Shown piece after piece: positions 22,779 to 35,600 of a DNA stretch of 64,000 nucleotides. The notes below the pieces were generated by a model. The model saw only the letters and a list, made by a program, of their open reading frames with translations, was not told where the DNA came from and did not search any database. Position numbers and translations under genes: made by a program. How positions within the stretch are numbered: the stretch's first letter is position 1; each line of letters opens with the position of its first letter. This stretch comes from Drechmeria coniospora (lineage: Eukaryota > Ascomycota > Sordariomycetes > Hypocreales > Ophiocordycipitaceae): positions 4,413,157-4,477,156 of the forward strand of contig NC_054391.1 of the NCBI RefSeq assembly GCF_001625195.1, read 5' to 3'.

Positions 22779-24405
22779 ATGGCTTCACAGCAGATCCTCT
22801 TCGCCGAGACGATAGCCGGCATGAAGAAGGCGTTCAAGAGAAAAGCCTACGGTAGGCTCCCCACGGCCGCTTTCTGCGAGGACGGACCACTGACTGGCGA
22901 TGGTCAGAATCCGACTCGGATTCGGAAATTGAGAACCGCGGCAACCGCGGCAACAAGCTGAAGAAGAGAGCGCGATTTGCGCACCAGGGACAATTGGCGC
23001 CCACCCAGGGCCCGAGTGCATACAAGGAGGTAATGACCGAGCCCGCACAATCCCACCCTTCCCGGTCGAACCGTTCGAACCGTTCACCTGACGGACCATT
23101 TCTCTCTCTGCAGACCGTCGACTACTCGGGTGTCCGAAGATCCATCATCCACCGCAACCCGCCGCTCATCGATTACGACGGGTACGAAATCAACAGCGAC
23201 GATGACGAACGACAGGTCGAAGACGCCGAGGTCTCGGCCGCCGAACTCAACCCTTACGCCAACGTCCATCTGGAACGTACGCAGCGTATCCTACCACCTG
23301 CACGGGCGAGCCAAGCTGACACGAGACAGACATATTGGCCCCGTTGACCGCTTCCACCGATCTGCCGACACACTCGACCCTGTCGAAGCCATTCACGTCC
23401 AGGACGCTCACCGATCTGGTTTCGCAGAGCTGCACAATGACGCGGAAGGAAAACCGCTCGCTGTGGAATGTCCGATATCTCTGGACGACGCTGTGCGGGG
23501 ATGGAAACTGGATGCCGTGCGGGACGATGATTGGGCCAAACGACGTGGAATTCTACTCGGATGAACACGTCGCTCGGCACCTCCTAGGCTTAGCCAAAGC
23601 GAACATGGCCGACACTGCGTCACCGGGGATGGTGAACGGCGAGGGGGCAAACGGAGCAACAGCCGTTGCCGGCGACCACATGAAGCAGGCTGAAGATGTG
23701 GCCATGACGGACGCCGGAGCGGACGAGAACGAGGTCGGCACAACCAAGGACGAGGCAGAGGTCGACGAAGGCGCAAAGACGGAGGATAAGAACGAAACGG
23801 GGTGCCAGAGCCCCGCGATGGAGGAGGACAAGAGGCGGATGGAAGAGGGGAGCGCGAAAAATCACAAAGATGGTTTGGCCGAAAAGATGGCCAGCAGAGA
23901 CAGGGGGAAGGAAGGCATGGAGCGAGCAGACGACGGTTCGGCCGACGGCGCGGCAAACAATGGGGAGACGGGGGAGATGGAGAACCGACGCAAGAATGAC
24001 GAGACAGCTCCCTCGGTCTCGTCGGATGCCTTGGAGCCGGCATTTGTCCATCCCATGTTTCAGACACCGGTGGGCGTCAAGCTGGAGCGGGACCTCCACC
24101 TCCCGAGGAAGGAGGCCGAAGACATCCGGCGACTCTTGGCACTGTACGTGCAAAAGCAAGAGGAGATTTGCCGCGGAGCAAGCCGGTTGCATCACGGGCT
24201 GCTGAAGGCTGAGCGGCTGCGGAAGGACGTCCTGCACTGGGCCAAGGCGGAGGCGCACTGCGGCCCAGGCCGGGACATGTCCGACGGGGAGGATTGGTAC
24301 GACAAGGACGAATGGGGCCTCGCGGATGACCTCAAGAAAGGCCACGACGAAGAGGAAGAGGATACGACGACGTCGGGCAAGAAGACGAGGAACCGTCGAC
24401 AGTGA
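22779..24405 (+). CDS. rxt2: Rxt2-like subunit of Rpd3L histone deacetylase complex
   Basis: Four exons (22779-22851, 22908-23029, 23114-23276, 23330-24405) give 477 aa. The N-terminal ~170 residues match the Rxt2 domain: FAETIAGMKKAFKRKAYESD, KKRARFAHQGQLAP, TVDYSGVRRSIIHRNPPLID, YDGYEINSDDDE, NPYANVHLEHILAPLTA and SLWNVRYLWTTLCGDGNW. In yeast Rxt2 belongs to the large Rpd3 histone deacetylase complex in the nucleus. The middle third is a charged Glu/Lys/Asp/Ala low-complexity linker. The C-terminal ~120 residues form a more ordered block beginning HPMFQTPVGVKLERDL, with predicted helices. All three introns are short (56, 84 and 53 nt), and the spliced frame reproduces family motifs across every junction. 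Placement beside the GlcNAc sensor may be coincidental. Confidence 0.87.
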
Positions 24406-25716
24406 GCCCTCGGCTGGCTGTTCTTGGCCGGCTGCCTGCCATTGCCGGTTTTTTCTCTCCATTCCTTGTTCTGTTTCTTTGTTTCTTGTTTTGCACGGAC
24501 CTCGAGGACGAGGCCCAATGAAGCGCGGTGATGACCCTGATGACCAAGTAATTGCTTACAGCACCATACAACTGCACATTGGCATAAATAATTCCTTCAT
24601 TCCAGGTGCTGCGCAACCATTGCATTCAATGTGCATCCGACGGAGCTGGGGCAGCTCACTTGCTGTCAACGTACGGGCACCTTCAAAGTCCACTACGAGG
24701 CAGATCACAAGCACGTGGGTGCGTGGAGCATCTCCTTGGGTAATGTCATTGGGGGGGGGGGCGGACCTGACGGGGCTGTCTCCTGGACGTAGCCAAAGCT
24801 TGTGCGATGAGCACCCAGGATGATAGCCTTGGGCCATCCTATCGCGACGAGTGACATGCTAGGTTTGCACGAGCAGATGCACATGTAGGCGTCCATGTAG
24901 GGGTACGTTGTGGTACGTGTCGAATGCAATGCGACGTAATGATTGATGGGGGTTGGTTCGCAATTCCGCGAGTCCCGAGGATAGCATCGGTTCAAGGCGT
25001 TTTAGGCAGAGTACCGCGCAGCCCGTCCTGCCATTACCGCAGCAATAGGGCAAGTGTACTTTTGTTGGAGGGCAGTTGTTGCGACGTCCGTTGTGTTGCC
25101 TTTGCGGTGGATTCCGGGTGGCAGTGCGGCCCCACAGGAGCAAGCCAGTAAGAGGGCGTCGAGCGCCGCGAGGGTGACGAAACTATGGGTGCGCTTACGA
25201 GTACAACGACCGTTGCCGTCGGTGCGACATGGGCTGGTGCGATGGTTGGGGCGCTTCTTGGTGCGCTGGTTGGTGGGCGGTCGGGAGCCCGGACAGGCGC
25301 CAAGGCACGGTACCTACAAGTACCTCCAAGACATTCCCCCCCGCCCTGCCGGATCCGACAAAACTGCGACACGGCTAGTACATGGATGTATCCTCGTCAT
25401 ACGCTGGCTTGCCACCCATCCCGTCAGTTGTTCGATTCCCATCGCCATTCTCCCAGCAACGGCATACCTACTACTTGCACCATTTTCGTTTTGAGCCCGC
25501 GTCCGCTGCTGCCTCTGCCACTTGCTCCTTGCTTCTTCTCGCGAGGCCCTCAATCCCCCCGTGATTTCATCCGATTCGCCGTGACCGTTACAGCCTGTCG
25601 TCTTCTACCTTTGCAACCTCGTCCCCCCTTTTCTGCTCGCCATCGTCGTCGTCCTTCCATCGGGAAATCGTCCCATCCGCCGTTGCGTCTTCGGAAGCTG
25701 CCACGAATAGCCAGCC
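24406..25716. other. Intergenic, rxt2 to opi3
   Basis: 3' flank of rxt2 and promoter of the phospholipid methyltransferase. It includes a homopolymer run of eleven G at 24751-24761 and a C+T-rich leader from about 25490. No gene is seen. Confidence 0.5.
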
Positions 25717-26620
25717 ATGGACGTCCTGATGAGCCGTTTTGTCGACTTCGGCAAGACGAGCTTGCTGCGTGAGTCTTGCAAGGCCCGGGAGGCGAGTGTG
25801 GTGAGGCGAGCGTCTGTCTAATCGACCGTGTGCAGTGTCGGCATGCTCGATTGCCTTCAGCCCTCTGTTCTGGAAGTAAGTCCGTGCCGGCGGCGCTATC
25901 CTCCCCCCCGAGTGCCAGCCATGCGCATGTCCAAGACGCAAGGCGGCATCGCTTCGCTCCTGAACCGATGGCTAACGCGCCGTCTTCTCCGTGCCGCAGC
26001 ATCATAGCCCGTCAAGGTTAGCACCCCTCGCATCCGATTGTGGCCCGAGGCCGACGATGACGCCGAGGCCGAAGCCGGGCACGAGAGGGAGAGAGAACTG
26101 ACGAGGTCGTGCAGAGTACCGCACCAAGATCCTGACGAAGCTCTTCGGCGGCCACTCGCGCAGGGCCTGCTACGCCCTCGCGGCGACGATATTCACCCTC
26201 GGCATCCTGCGCGACTACCTCTTCAAGATGGCCATCCAGGAGCAGCCGTCGCACCCGCTGCTGCTGGGCTTCGTCTCCAAGGCGGCCGCCTGGGCGCTGC
26301 TGGCAGCCGGCAACGTCATGGTCGGAACGTCCATGTGGCTGCTCGGCATCACGGGCACCTACCTCGGCGACTACTTTGGCATCCTCATGGACGACATGGT
26401 CACCGGCTTCCCCTTCAACGTCTGCAGGGCGCCCATGTACTGGGGCGCCACGACGTGCTTCCTGGGCATGGCCCTGCTGTACGGCAAGCCGGCCGGCCTG
26501 CTGTTGTCCGGCTGGGTCATGCTCGTGTACGTCGTCGCCCTGCGGTTCGAGGACCCCTTCACCGCCGAGATCTATGCCAAGAGGGAGCGCGAGCGGGCCG
26601 AGGGCAGGAAGGGCGAGTGA
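25717..26620 (+). CDS. opi3: Phospholipid N-methyltransferase (Opi3/PEMT type)
   Basis: Four exons (25717-25768, 25836-25875, 26000-26016, 26115-26620) encode 187 aa. The product should catalyse the last two methylations from phosphatidylethanolamine to phosphatidylcholine in the ER membrane. Seen: FSPLFWNIIARQEYRTKILT near the N terminus, YALAATIFTLGILRDYLFK, then the S-adenosylmethionine-binding region ending FNVCRAPMYWGATTCFLGMALLYG, and VALRFEDPFTAEIY. There are about four hydrophobic membrane segments, and the length suits the family. The first 200 nt of coding sequence is fragmented: exon 3 is only 17 nt, and it is needed to join FWN to IIARQEYR. All junction phases agree. Donors are GTGAGT, GTAAGT and GTTAGC. 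Confidence 0.92.
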
Positions 26621-28108
26621 GCGTCGCACACATCTTCCACCGACGCGGCCTTGCCCGAACACCGACGCCGGCTTTCGGTCGATGCATGTACGGTAATGTG
26701 TGTCTATGTACTGTATGTGCGCATGTGGCGAGTAAGCCAGGACGTCGCAGGATTGAAACGGTGGACCGAGGTCTTTGGACAGGCTCGAGCCCGAGCTTTC
26801 TCCCACTCGCATTGCTTCATCGTCGACCTGGCCCCGTCGGCCAAGCGCATCCCCGGGGACGAAGTTTATGAAGTGATTATTCGTCGTATTAGCATAGCAG
26901 CAGGAACGAACCAAATGACCGGTGCTCCACTCTCCCCCGATCCCCCATGATCCGTCAGGCCCCGCCCAGTCTCACGGCCCAGACCCGCACTTGTGCCCGC
27001 CTGCGTGTTGTTCCGTTGACGATGCTCGTCCGCAAGTTCGTCCTCGTCCATCCGCTCGTCCTCCTCCACCGGCCGCCTGCCGCTCCGGCTCGGCGTCGGA
27101 TCAGGGCTCGGCCACGGTTCGGAGCAAAGGTTCGTCGTTACGTGGAGCCAAGGACGGACCACCTCGAGGCGGACCGAAGCCGAGGCGCAACCGCGGGAGG
27201 CGCTGCGGGCACTGCGAGAGGCCGAGGCCATCTGCCTAGGGATGGCGTGGGTGGTGGAGGGAAGGGGAAGGCAAAGGGGATGGAGGTGCGAACTGGCCAG
27301 CGTGTGGGCACGAGTGGATGGGGCTGCCGTTGCCCGTCGTTTTCGGGAACGGCGTTCATCAGCAGCAATGGTACTCGGTAGGTGCTGATTCATTACCCAG
27401 CCTCTGCCGTGACAGGCAAGCCCACGGGTGCGTGGTGGCGGCTTCCCAGCCGTCATAGTTCAGACCGACGTCCCGCTCTCCAGCCCTCGGTCAGCCACCG
27501 CCGAAGATCGCGTGGCGTCGAAAATACCGACAGCACGCCAACGGAGCTGACCGAGTGCCAGCTAGCCCATGACCCCCCCTCCCTGCCAGCTCCATACTTG
27601 ATCATCCACCTATATCATACGGAGCATTCGAGTACGGCACGGATGAAGCAGGAACTCCCATTCCGTCCACGGCTTCTCTCCGCTCCGTCATCACGGCAGA
27701 CGCGGCAGGCAGCGAGCCCCGTGTGGTAAAAATTTCATTCCGCCATCACCCGTGGGTGGACGAATATCCCGTAGGACAGCTCCCTCGTCTGGATGTCTTG
27801 CCGTCCGAGGAGAAGGCGAACAAGGCGGCTCGCCCTTGTGGAAGACGGCGACCGGAGAAGGGACCCGCGGGCTGACCTTGTCTGAGTGGGACGTCGACCT
27901 CGTCCCTCGATACCATCAAGATACTTCTCGTCCCATTCACGCATTTTCGGTGCTCGTCGGTGGCCCCTCTTCTCTTCCTCTTCCTCTTTCTCTTCCGCTT
28001 CCTCCTCCGCTTCCTCCTCCTCTTCCTCTTTCTCTTCCTCCTCCTCTTTCTCCTCCTCTTCCTCTTTCTCCTCCTCTTCCTCCCTTCCCCCTCCAGGCAC
28101 GGCTCTCG
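26621..28108. other. Intergenic, opi3 to Nramp gene
   Basis: No gene is supported. The right end is a near-pure pyrimidine tract (27960-28096, listed separately) that runs into CTCCAG just before the Nramp start. The rest is unremarkable G+C-rich sequence. Confidence 0.5.
27960..28096. repeat. Polypyrimidine tract of CTTCCTC units
   Basis: About 130 nt consisting almost only of C and T, built from CTTCCTC/CTTTCTC units with two G interruptions. It ends CCCCCTCCAG 12 nt before the Nramp ATG. This layout would also suit the polypyrimidine tract and 3' splice site of a leader intron. Confidence 0.9.
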
Positions 28109-29895
28109 ATGCTCCCGAGCGACGAGTCCGTGCTCCCGAGCGCGTTCAGCCTCGTGATGGAGGACGGCGGGACCAGGCTGCGGTCGTCAGGACCTGGGAC
28201 GTCGTCCGAAGCCCTGCCGCAGCAGCCGGACGACCGGCCACGGAGCGGCGTCCCCCGTGCCGCCAAGACGAGGACGGCGTTTGGCAAGACGAAGCATTGG
28301 ATCGCCACCTTTTCCCGCTTCGTCGGCCCTGGCTTCATGATCGCCGTGGCCTATAGTGAGTAGAGTCGAGAGCGGAGGGTCGGCACGGGGGACCGCACCA
28401 AGAGGCTGGGCCGATGGGTGCTGACGCTCACGGCCGCAGTCGACCCGGGCAACTACGCAACCGACATCGCCGCCGGCGCCTCGTACCAGTTTAGGCTCCT
28501 CTTCATCGTCCTCCTGAGCAACCTCTTCGCCATCCTGCTGCAGAGCCTCGCCATCAGGCTCGGCACCGTCACCGGCCTCGACCTCGCCTCCATGAACCGC
28601 GTCTACCTTCCCCGTTGGCTCAACTGGTTCCTCTACGCCCTCGCCGAGATTGCCATCATCGCCACCGACATCGCCGAGGTCATCGGCACCGCCATCGCCC
28701 TGAATCTCCTGATCCCGCAGCTGCCCCTGGTCGCCGGCTGCGCCATCTCCATCCTCGACGTCATGGTCATCCTCTGCTTTTACCGGCCCGACGGTGCCAT
28801 GAGGGGACTGCGCCTGTTCGAAGCCTTCGTGTGCCTGCTCGTCCTCGGCGTCGTCGTCTGCTTCTGCATTCAGCTCTCCATGATCAAGGGGACGAGCGTG
28901 GTCGAGGTACTTCGGGGCTACCTGCCCTCGGGCGCCATCGTTGAGTCTGCCGGGTGCGTTCCGCCTCGTTCCGCCTCTGGTCTTCGCATCACCTCCCGCC
29001 CTACCCTGCTGCTGACTCGTGCCGCGTCCGTAGTCTGTACCAAGCCTGCGGCATCCTGGGCGCGACCGTGATGCCTCACAGCCTCTTCCTCGGCTCCGGC
29101 ATCGTCCAGCCGCGGCTCAGGGAGTACGACGTCAAGCACGGCCTCATGCCTGGAGAGCCACCGGCGTCGGCGGCTTCGTCGACCGATGGCGGCTACGAAA
29201 AGATCAGCTACGTGCCCTCGCATGCTGCCATCAGGCACTCGCTCAAGTACTCCATCGCCGAGCTTGCCCTCTCGCTCTTCACCTTTGCCCTCTTCGTCAA
29301 CTCGGCCATCCTCATCGTCGCCGGCGCCTCGCTCTACAACAACCCAAACGCCGTCGACGCCGATATTTTTGCCATCCACGACCTTCTCGCCGAGAGCATC
29401 TCGCCCGCCGTCGGAACCATTTTCGCCCTCGCGCTTCTCCTCTCCGGCGTCTCGGCCGGCATCGTCTGCACCATCGCCGGCCAGATGGTCAGCGAGGGCG
29501 CCTTGCGCTGGAAGATGAAGCCCTGGCTGCGACGGCTGGTGACGCGTTCCATCAGCATCACGCCGTCCATCATCATCGCCGGAGCCGTCGGCCGATCGGG
29601 CTTGAGCGCCGCCTTGACGGGCTCGCAGGTTGCCCTCAGCAGCGTCTTGCCCTTCATCACGCTTCCGCTCATCTGGTTCACGGCCCGCAGCCGGTTCATG
29701 ACGGTCCAGCCGGGCATGGCGAGGTACATGCACGACACGGACGAGGAGGGCCGGCCGGCGATTGGCCCCTCGATGGGCGGCATCGACATGTCGAACCCGT
29801 GGTGGCTGACGGCCATGGGTGGGCTTGTGTGGCTCATCATAACCGTCATGAATGTCGCTAATCTCGTGCTGCTGGGTTTGGGGAAGTCTGGCTGA
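28109..29895 (+). CDS. Nramp-family divalent metal transporter
   Basis: Three exons (28109-28355, 28440-28953, 29034-29895) encode 540 aa. Residues 84-87 are DPGN in the first membrane helix and 267-269 are MPH in the sixth, the two metal-binding motifs of the Nramp/SMF family. About eleven hydrophobic helices follow a ~65-residue polar N terminus. A hydrophilic loop near residues 290-325 separates helix 6 from helix 7, as in other family members. Fungal homologues move Mn2+, Fe2+ and related ions by proton symport at the plasma membrane or in endosomes; the exact substrate cannot be told. Joins restore AVAYIDPGNYATD and GLYQACGILGATVMPHS. The start is the first ATG after the pyrimidine tract, since the open frame upstream of it only translates that tract. 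Confidence 0.94.
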
Positions 29896-30998
29896 TCAAC
29901 CAGCGACGTCGCATGCTACCTATAGATATGGATGTCTCGATTTTCCCGTCTCCTGTGAGACGCACGACGACACTTCGTGCGTCGTCATGGCGAGGACGAT
30001 GAGCATCAGGAACATAAGTTGAGGCATTATCAGCGCATGAATTGGCATACTACTGCATACTGGAGCATGGACCCATGCACATACATATATAAGTACAACA
30101 GCTCGAGGTAGACAGCATCGGGCCATAAATCGTTTGGATTCACGTCACGCATATTCGCAGCGCAACGACCGAGGCGAGGGCGGCAGTGATGCGGCGATTG
30201 TGGGAAAGGGTGCCTAGGAATCAAAAGTTGGTGCTTCCGTCATCGCCGAATCCGCTCGTTGTCGCCGATTTCGTCACTACTCGGAGCTACTGTAATGAAC
30301 GATTATGAGCCGACTGGATACCTACAAGTAGGTAGGCAGGTGATGAGCATTTCTCAACTACACGGACTTGGTTATCCCCGTATTAGAGGCCCACCGTCAC
30401 CCATGCTGGACTATAGCTGTTCTCCATTATTATCACGAGTTAGCTCGGTCGACGGACGGACGGAATCGTAGTGCCGGCTAGTAATGCGCATTACGTCAAT
30501 CGGCAAGCGCGACACCAGCCGCTGCCCCGCCACCGGAGGGCATCCGTCCCCGCATCACGCATGACCTGAAATACAAGCAAGGCACGTGCAATCAAGGCAA
30601 TGATCCATCGACAAAACATCATACCGCCGTCTTCATCTCTCACTGTACTCTTTTCCGATCATCCTATACCTCGCTCCTGGCAAGCTGCGTTCCGACCCTG
30701 AGCCCTAACGGCAGTCCGACAAGACAACAGCCCATCCTCCCCCTCACCGACCGGCTCCTCCGTTGAACAGCAAATCTGAAGACACTGTACGATTCCCGTC
30801 TTCGGCACCTTGGACCTGGTCGGCCGGCTCTACGAGTGCACCACGGACAGCCTCTACGGCTCCCCAGGAGTGCTGTTCGCAGCAGCACCTGGGGCAAGTG
30901 TCGTCCCCACCTCCCCCTGTGGCAGTGCCGGACTGGTGGAAGCTGGGCCCTGGTTCGTGTGCATTCGAATCTGAATAGGAGCTGAAAAAGAGCTCAGC
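29896..30998. other. Intergenic, Nramp gene to lsb5
   Basis: 3' flank of the transporter and promoter of the VHS-domain gene. Nothing else recognisable. Confidence 0.5.
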
Positions 30999-32623
30999 AT
31001 GTTCTCGCAGGTATGAGTACGCAAATCGGCCTTCTTAAGCTCATGGGCATTTCGTTGCCGTCTCCTCCTTCCCATCGACGCCCGGCCCCCCCTCTTCCTC
31101 CCCATCTCGGGGCGCGCCATTATACACCTCGATCATTTATCCCCCGCTAACGTCTCGCAGAAGAAACCTTACTCGGCCGTCACCGTCACCATCGAGAATC
31201 TGACGTCCGAGTCGTTCGCCGAAGACGACTTCAGCGGCATCCCCGACCTCGTCGAGGTCATCAAGCTTCAGGTGTCAGGCCCGACCGAAGCCGCCCGTGC
31301 TATCCGTAAGAAGCTAAAGTACGGCAATGTTCACCGCCAAATCCGCGCCCTCGTTCTCCTCGACGGCCTCATCCAGAATGCCGGCTCGCAGTTTCAACGC
31401 AGCTTTGCCGACGAGCCCTTGCTCGAGCGCCTGCGCGTCTGTGGCACCTCGCAGCTCTCCGATCCGGCCATCAGGAAGAAGTGTACCGAACTGTTCCGTG
31501 AATGGTCGCAGTACGCATCCACCCCAGGCTTGGAAAGGATCGCGCGTCTGTACAGGGTAAGCTTGCTCAAGCCGGAAGTGTGCCTCGTGCCGGAGCTGAT
31601 GCTTGATTCCAGGAGCTGCCGAAGCGCAAGGTTGCCGTCACGCAGGAGAGGTCCAAAGTCATCCGAGAGACCGAGAATCCTTTCGGCGATGACGAGGAAG
31701 AGGAAGCGGAGCGCCGGGCCACTCAGCGGTCTGCCGCAGCATCCTCGTCGGCAACTGCCAACTCGGACCCTACCATGATGTACTCCGGACAGCCCCATGT
31801 CAAGCGAATCGGCAGCCCGGGCTGGGGAGAGAAGAAGGACAAGGACAAGTCCAAGTCCAAGGCCAAGGGCAGGGGCCAACGCAAGCCGTTTAATCTTGAA
31901 GAGGAGAAGGAAAAGATCAAGTCTGTCATCGCCGAGGCCTCCATTTCGTCAACCAACCTAGCGAACGCGCTCCAGAACATCAACCGTGAGAGGGAAAGGA
32001 TTTCCGAAAACGACGTGGCTGTGCATCACTTTGAGACTTGCAAGCAATTGCGACGGCGAATTCTGCGCTACGTATGCCCTCCGTCGATCCCCCACCCCAT
32101 CCCCTGCAGGCTTTTCATCCAAATACTTGCCGCCACGGCCTAACATGGATACTAGATATACCATGTGGAGAGTGAGCAATGGCTGGGCAGCCTGCTCCAT
32201 GCCAACGACCAGCTCGTCCATGCTCTCATGTCGTTCGAGCAGCTCGATCATTCGATAGACGCCGACAGTGACTCGGATGATGAGCTAGCTGAACAAGCTC
32301 ACCTTTACAGGAGTATGTCGCCCACACCCATGGTCCTACTCCCTGGGCTCCTCCTTCATTACTGATTGCCGTATCTGTTAGTGGCCACTCAAAAGTCTCA
32401 CGAAGACCACGTCAGTTCGGTCACTTCTCCTCGAGCTCCGGACGTGTCGGGCCTCTCCCTCGAGTCGAAGAAGAAATCCCCACCTCCTATTCCCAAGCCA
32501 GCACCATTCCGAATACCTCCGCAGCCGTCACGCGCCGGAAAGGCTCCCATCCGCCCCGCGGTAGTTCGCAAGGATGAGGACGAGGGTAATGATCCCTTTG
32601 GGGACGAGAATGTTATTGAATAG
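30999..32623 (+). CDS. lsb5: VHS/GAT-domain protein, Lsb5-like
   Basis: Five exons (30999-31010, 31161-31556, 31613-32071, 32156-32312, 32382-32623) give 421 aa. Exon 1 codes only Met-Phe-Ser-Gln. Residues ~5-145 form a VHS domain with KPYSAVTVTIENLTSE, RAIRKKLKYGNVHRQIRALV, LLDGLIQNAG and LFREWSQYAS. A Lys/Ser-rich linker follows. A helical GAT-like region (~215-325) contains EKEKIKSVIAEAS and YHVESEQWLGSLLHANDQLV. The tail is Pro-rich (SPPPIPKPAPFRIPP), then ends NDPFGDENVIE with an NPF-like acidic motif. Yeast Lsb5 binds the actin regulator Las17 and links endocytosis to the cytoskeleton and ubiquitin; function here is by homology. Introns are 150, 56, 84 and 69 nt and all phases agree. 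Confidence 0.89.
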
Positions 32624-35600
32624 CCAGCACATCAACATACGGGGCCAAAGGGGCGTTATTCCACTTTGGCCTGTGCACGCTGGCAAAGTGCCTGTCCTCG
32701 ACGTGATCCCTTCCAAATTGGGCATGCGCACGACATAAATGGCATCGGGCGGATGGGAATGCGACTGAGAATGCGGACGATGATGAGCTTGCAAGACGAT
32801 GCTAAGGAGTGAGTCATAGGAAACCTGTATATGTACAACAGCCGAGATGCAATCATCGCATTCGGCTACCGAAAAAGCAGGCCCTGTGGGGGACCGAGGG
32901 AGGCAAATATATATATATACTTTGCGCCTACTTGGTCTCTTCTCCATAAAGGCAATATCACAGAGGACGAGGGAACCTGAGAAAATCTTACGAAACTCGC
33001 TTGCGGATGGTGGAGAGTCGTGACGAGACACAACCATGACTTGTCAGGGATTTGGTCCGTCCCGTACAACGAAGACTTCGTGTCGGGCGGTCGAGATTCA
33101 TTTGCACAGTTTCATTTTTGAAATTCTCTTGGTTGTGATCCGTACTATTGATCTAAATAACAGCTGCATGTCCCTTGCCATTTTACTTCCTTTTCCGAGA
33201 GTCTGCCATCCCAGTTCAGGTCGCTAGTTGGGTGATGTTGGGTGTAGGGTAGGGCAGGTCTGACAGGACATATTCTACATTTACCCTTGAGATTCACTGA
33301 CTGTGCATTTTATATGGCGATCTTTGAGAATGAAAATTTCTTTTGCTCCTATAAATGGAAAACAATTCAAACGATGCCATATTGATTTTTGGTCCATTTC
33401 ATGAGAAACCGTCATCATTGGTTTCACGTCACGGCACAATTGGAGCATGAGTTGCTTGGTTGACAAGCCAAGCAGAAACAAAGCACCAGCCTTTGTCTTT
33501 TTGTTCGTACGTGGTTTTCGCCTCCATGAGTTGAGTAACTGACGCGCATTTACTTTATTGTCTGCCCTTTTATAGGGTGGCTGGGCTGGCGATCAGTGCT
33601 GGGGAAGGAGTACGTGACAGTGACGTGGACATGGGCGTGGACTTGGGTGTGGACATGGACATTGAGCTGGACAGTAATCACGCAGCTCCTGCTTATAGGG
33701 CACATATAGTATACGAATCCGAGGGCTGAAAATGCGATGGCGGCGAGACCGGGTTGGATACTTCGGTCGGTCGGTCGGTCGTTTGTTTGTTCTGGGAAGC
33801 GTGACCACGTTGTTTGCTCCAGCCACGACGCCGACATCGTACATGGTGCAGACGCTCCTCTCCCGTTTCAAGCCTGTTTGTTGCTGCCCGCATGGCTCCG
33901 AGTGCAGGTATGACCTTGTCATAGCCATGCATGTGAGGCTGGAGAGCAAGGGTCAAGGGTGGGCTTTGCGACTCGGCGGGCGCTCCATCAGGCCGTTTCA
34001 TCAGTCTCGCTCGCCGGCATTTCCAGATGAGACCTGCCAGCTGACCATATTAAAAAAGAAGAACAGAGGGGAGCTTCCAGAAGGCTTCCAGGTTTGGATG
34101 GGTAGCAGACGGAGTTGCCGGACCCAGAGGCAGCCACAGCCATGGCGTGCGTGCAGGTGAAGGGGCGAGCCGAGGAAGAGGGGGCGTCTTGGGTATGTTG
34201 ACTGCATGTGCCAACAAGCCAGGTTGGCTACCTTAACGCTCATTGATGGGCCGGGGTGAATAGACATTCGAATTCGGCCATGCCGTTTCTTGTTGGCTTG
34301 TTTGTCAAGCATCTGGCTGTTAGCGCAAGGCTAAAATGGGGAAAGGGGGCGCGAGATTGCATTGTCAGCAGCGACTAGCAAGTCATGCTAGGTGGGATTT
34401 GCATGTTTGCTAGGACAAACCATGATGACGCTAAAGCGGCCAACGGCAATGATGGATCTGGGGGATCCCGCCCGGATTCGAGGGTGCCGCAAACCGCCTT
34501 GTCGAAAGGCCTAACGATGGGAGCAGATCGGAGGAGCCAACTCGGGCGGATGGCGCGTGGACCCAGAGCCTATTTTTGACCGAACGGGGGCACTCGCGCC
34601 ATGGAGCGTGGTGGACAAAGGGACAGGTGGACGATCCGTCGAGGTGCCGATAGACGCTGCATTCGTGTTACCATCTGAGGTCCGAAAGAATGGCGTCGGT
34701 CGGTCGATGGGAAGCGTTGTATGCGACAATCCCCTGACGAGACAAGTGACTACAGCTTGCTCCCACTTGACTGCCATCGCCAACTCCAACCCCGAGGACG
34801 AGGTACCCGTGTGCAAGGCAGGCCTGGGTTCCGAACTACTCACCTGTAGGTGGGCCTCACCCGGCAGTCTTAGCAGCGAGACAGAGCTGCCCTACTCCGT
34901 AACTGCTCGGGAATTTTGATGGGTGACGTGTCCGACGAGCAAAATCCTCGGTGTGGTTTTGATAATGGTTCGCCATTGGTGCGGAACTTGACGCAACCTC
35001 GTCTCGTCTGCTTCACCAAGGAGCCCGCGATGAAAACCAAGGCCTAGCAACTAGCTAGTGCAGTGTACAGATGGATGGTGTGCAGGAGCTCATGGCCCCG
35101 AGAAACGGGGCATAGGGTGCAAGCAGATGGTTCCAGGCCTCACGTGCTCAATCCTTCATTTCTTACTTCGGGATCGGTTCACACGCCAGCGAGAGGGTGA
35201 GTTCACAGAAGGCAAGTGCAAATCGGTCATCTCCTTCCGGGCCAGTAGCGAGGGACGCTACTGAAGGACCACGGATAACATGCGCTAGGTTGCTCTTTCC
35301 TTTACAACGTATGTACTCCGTGCAAGTATGTAGTGTACCACCAATGTACTTGTAGATGCTACCAAGGTACCAGGTATGTCAGTAGTTAGTAGTTTATAGC
35401 TATCGTGGCATTCAGGGTGGCCCAGCCGCTTCACTTCCGTACCAGCTTCGGTCCCAGGTACTTGTGCCACGCGTGCTTTCATGAGACAGGTACGTGGCGA
35501 GAGATGCCTACGAGTACTCAGAAACGCTCCTGGTGCTCGTATCCCTTGTACTTACCCCTCGCACATCAACCTACCCCGAAGGGAGTGACGGGCACACGTG

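Noticed and set aside
25422..25450. GTTCGATTCCC, resembling a tRNA B box / T-loop
   Set aside because: The flanking five bases do not pair into a T stem and no A box or acceptor stem was found at the right distance.
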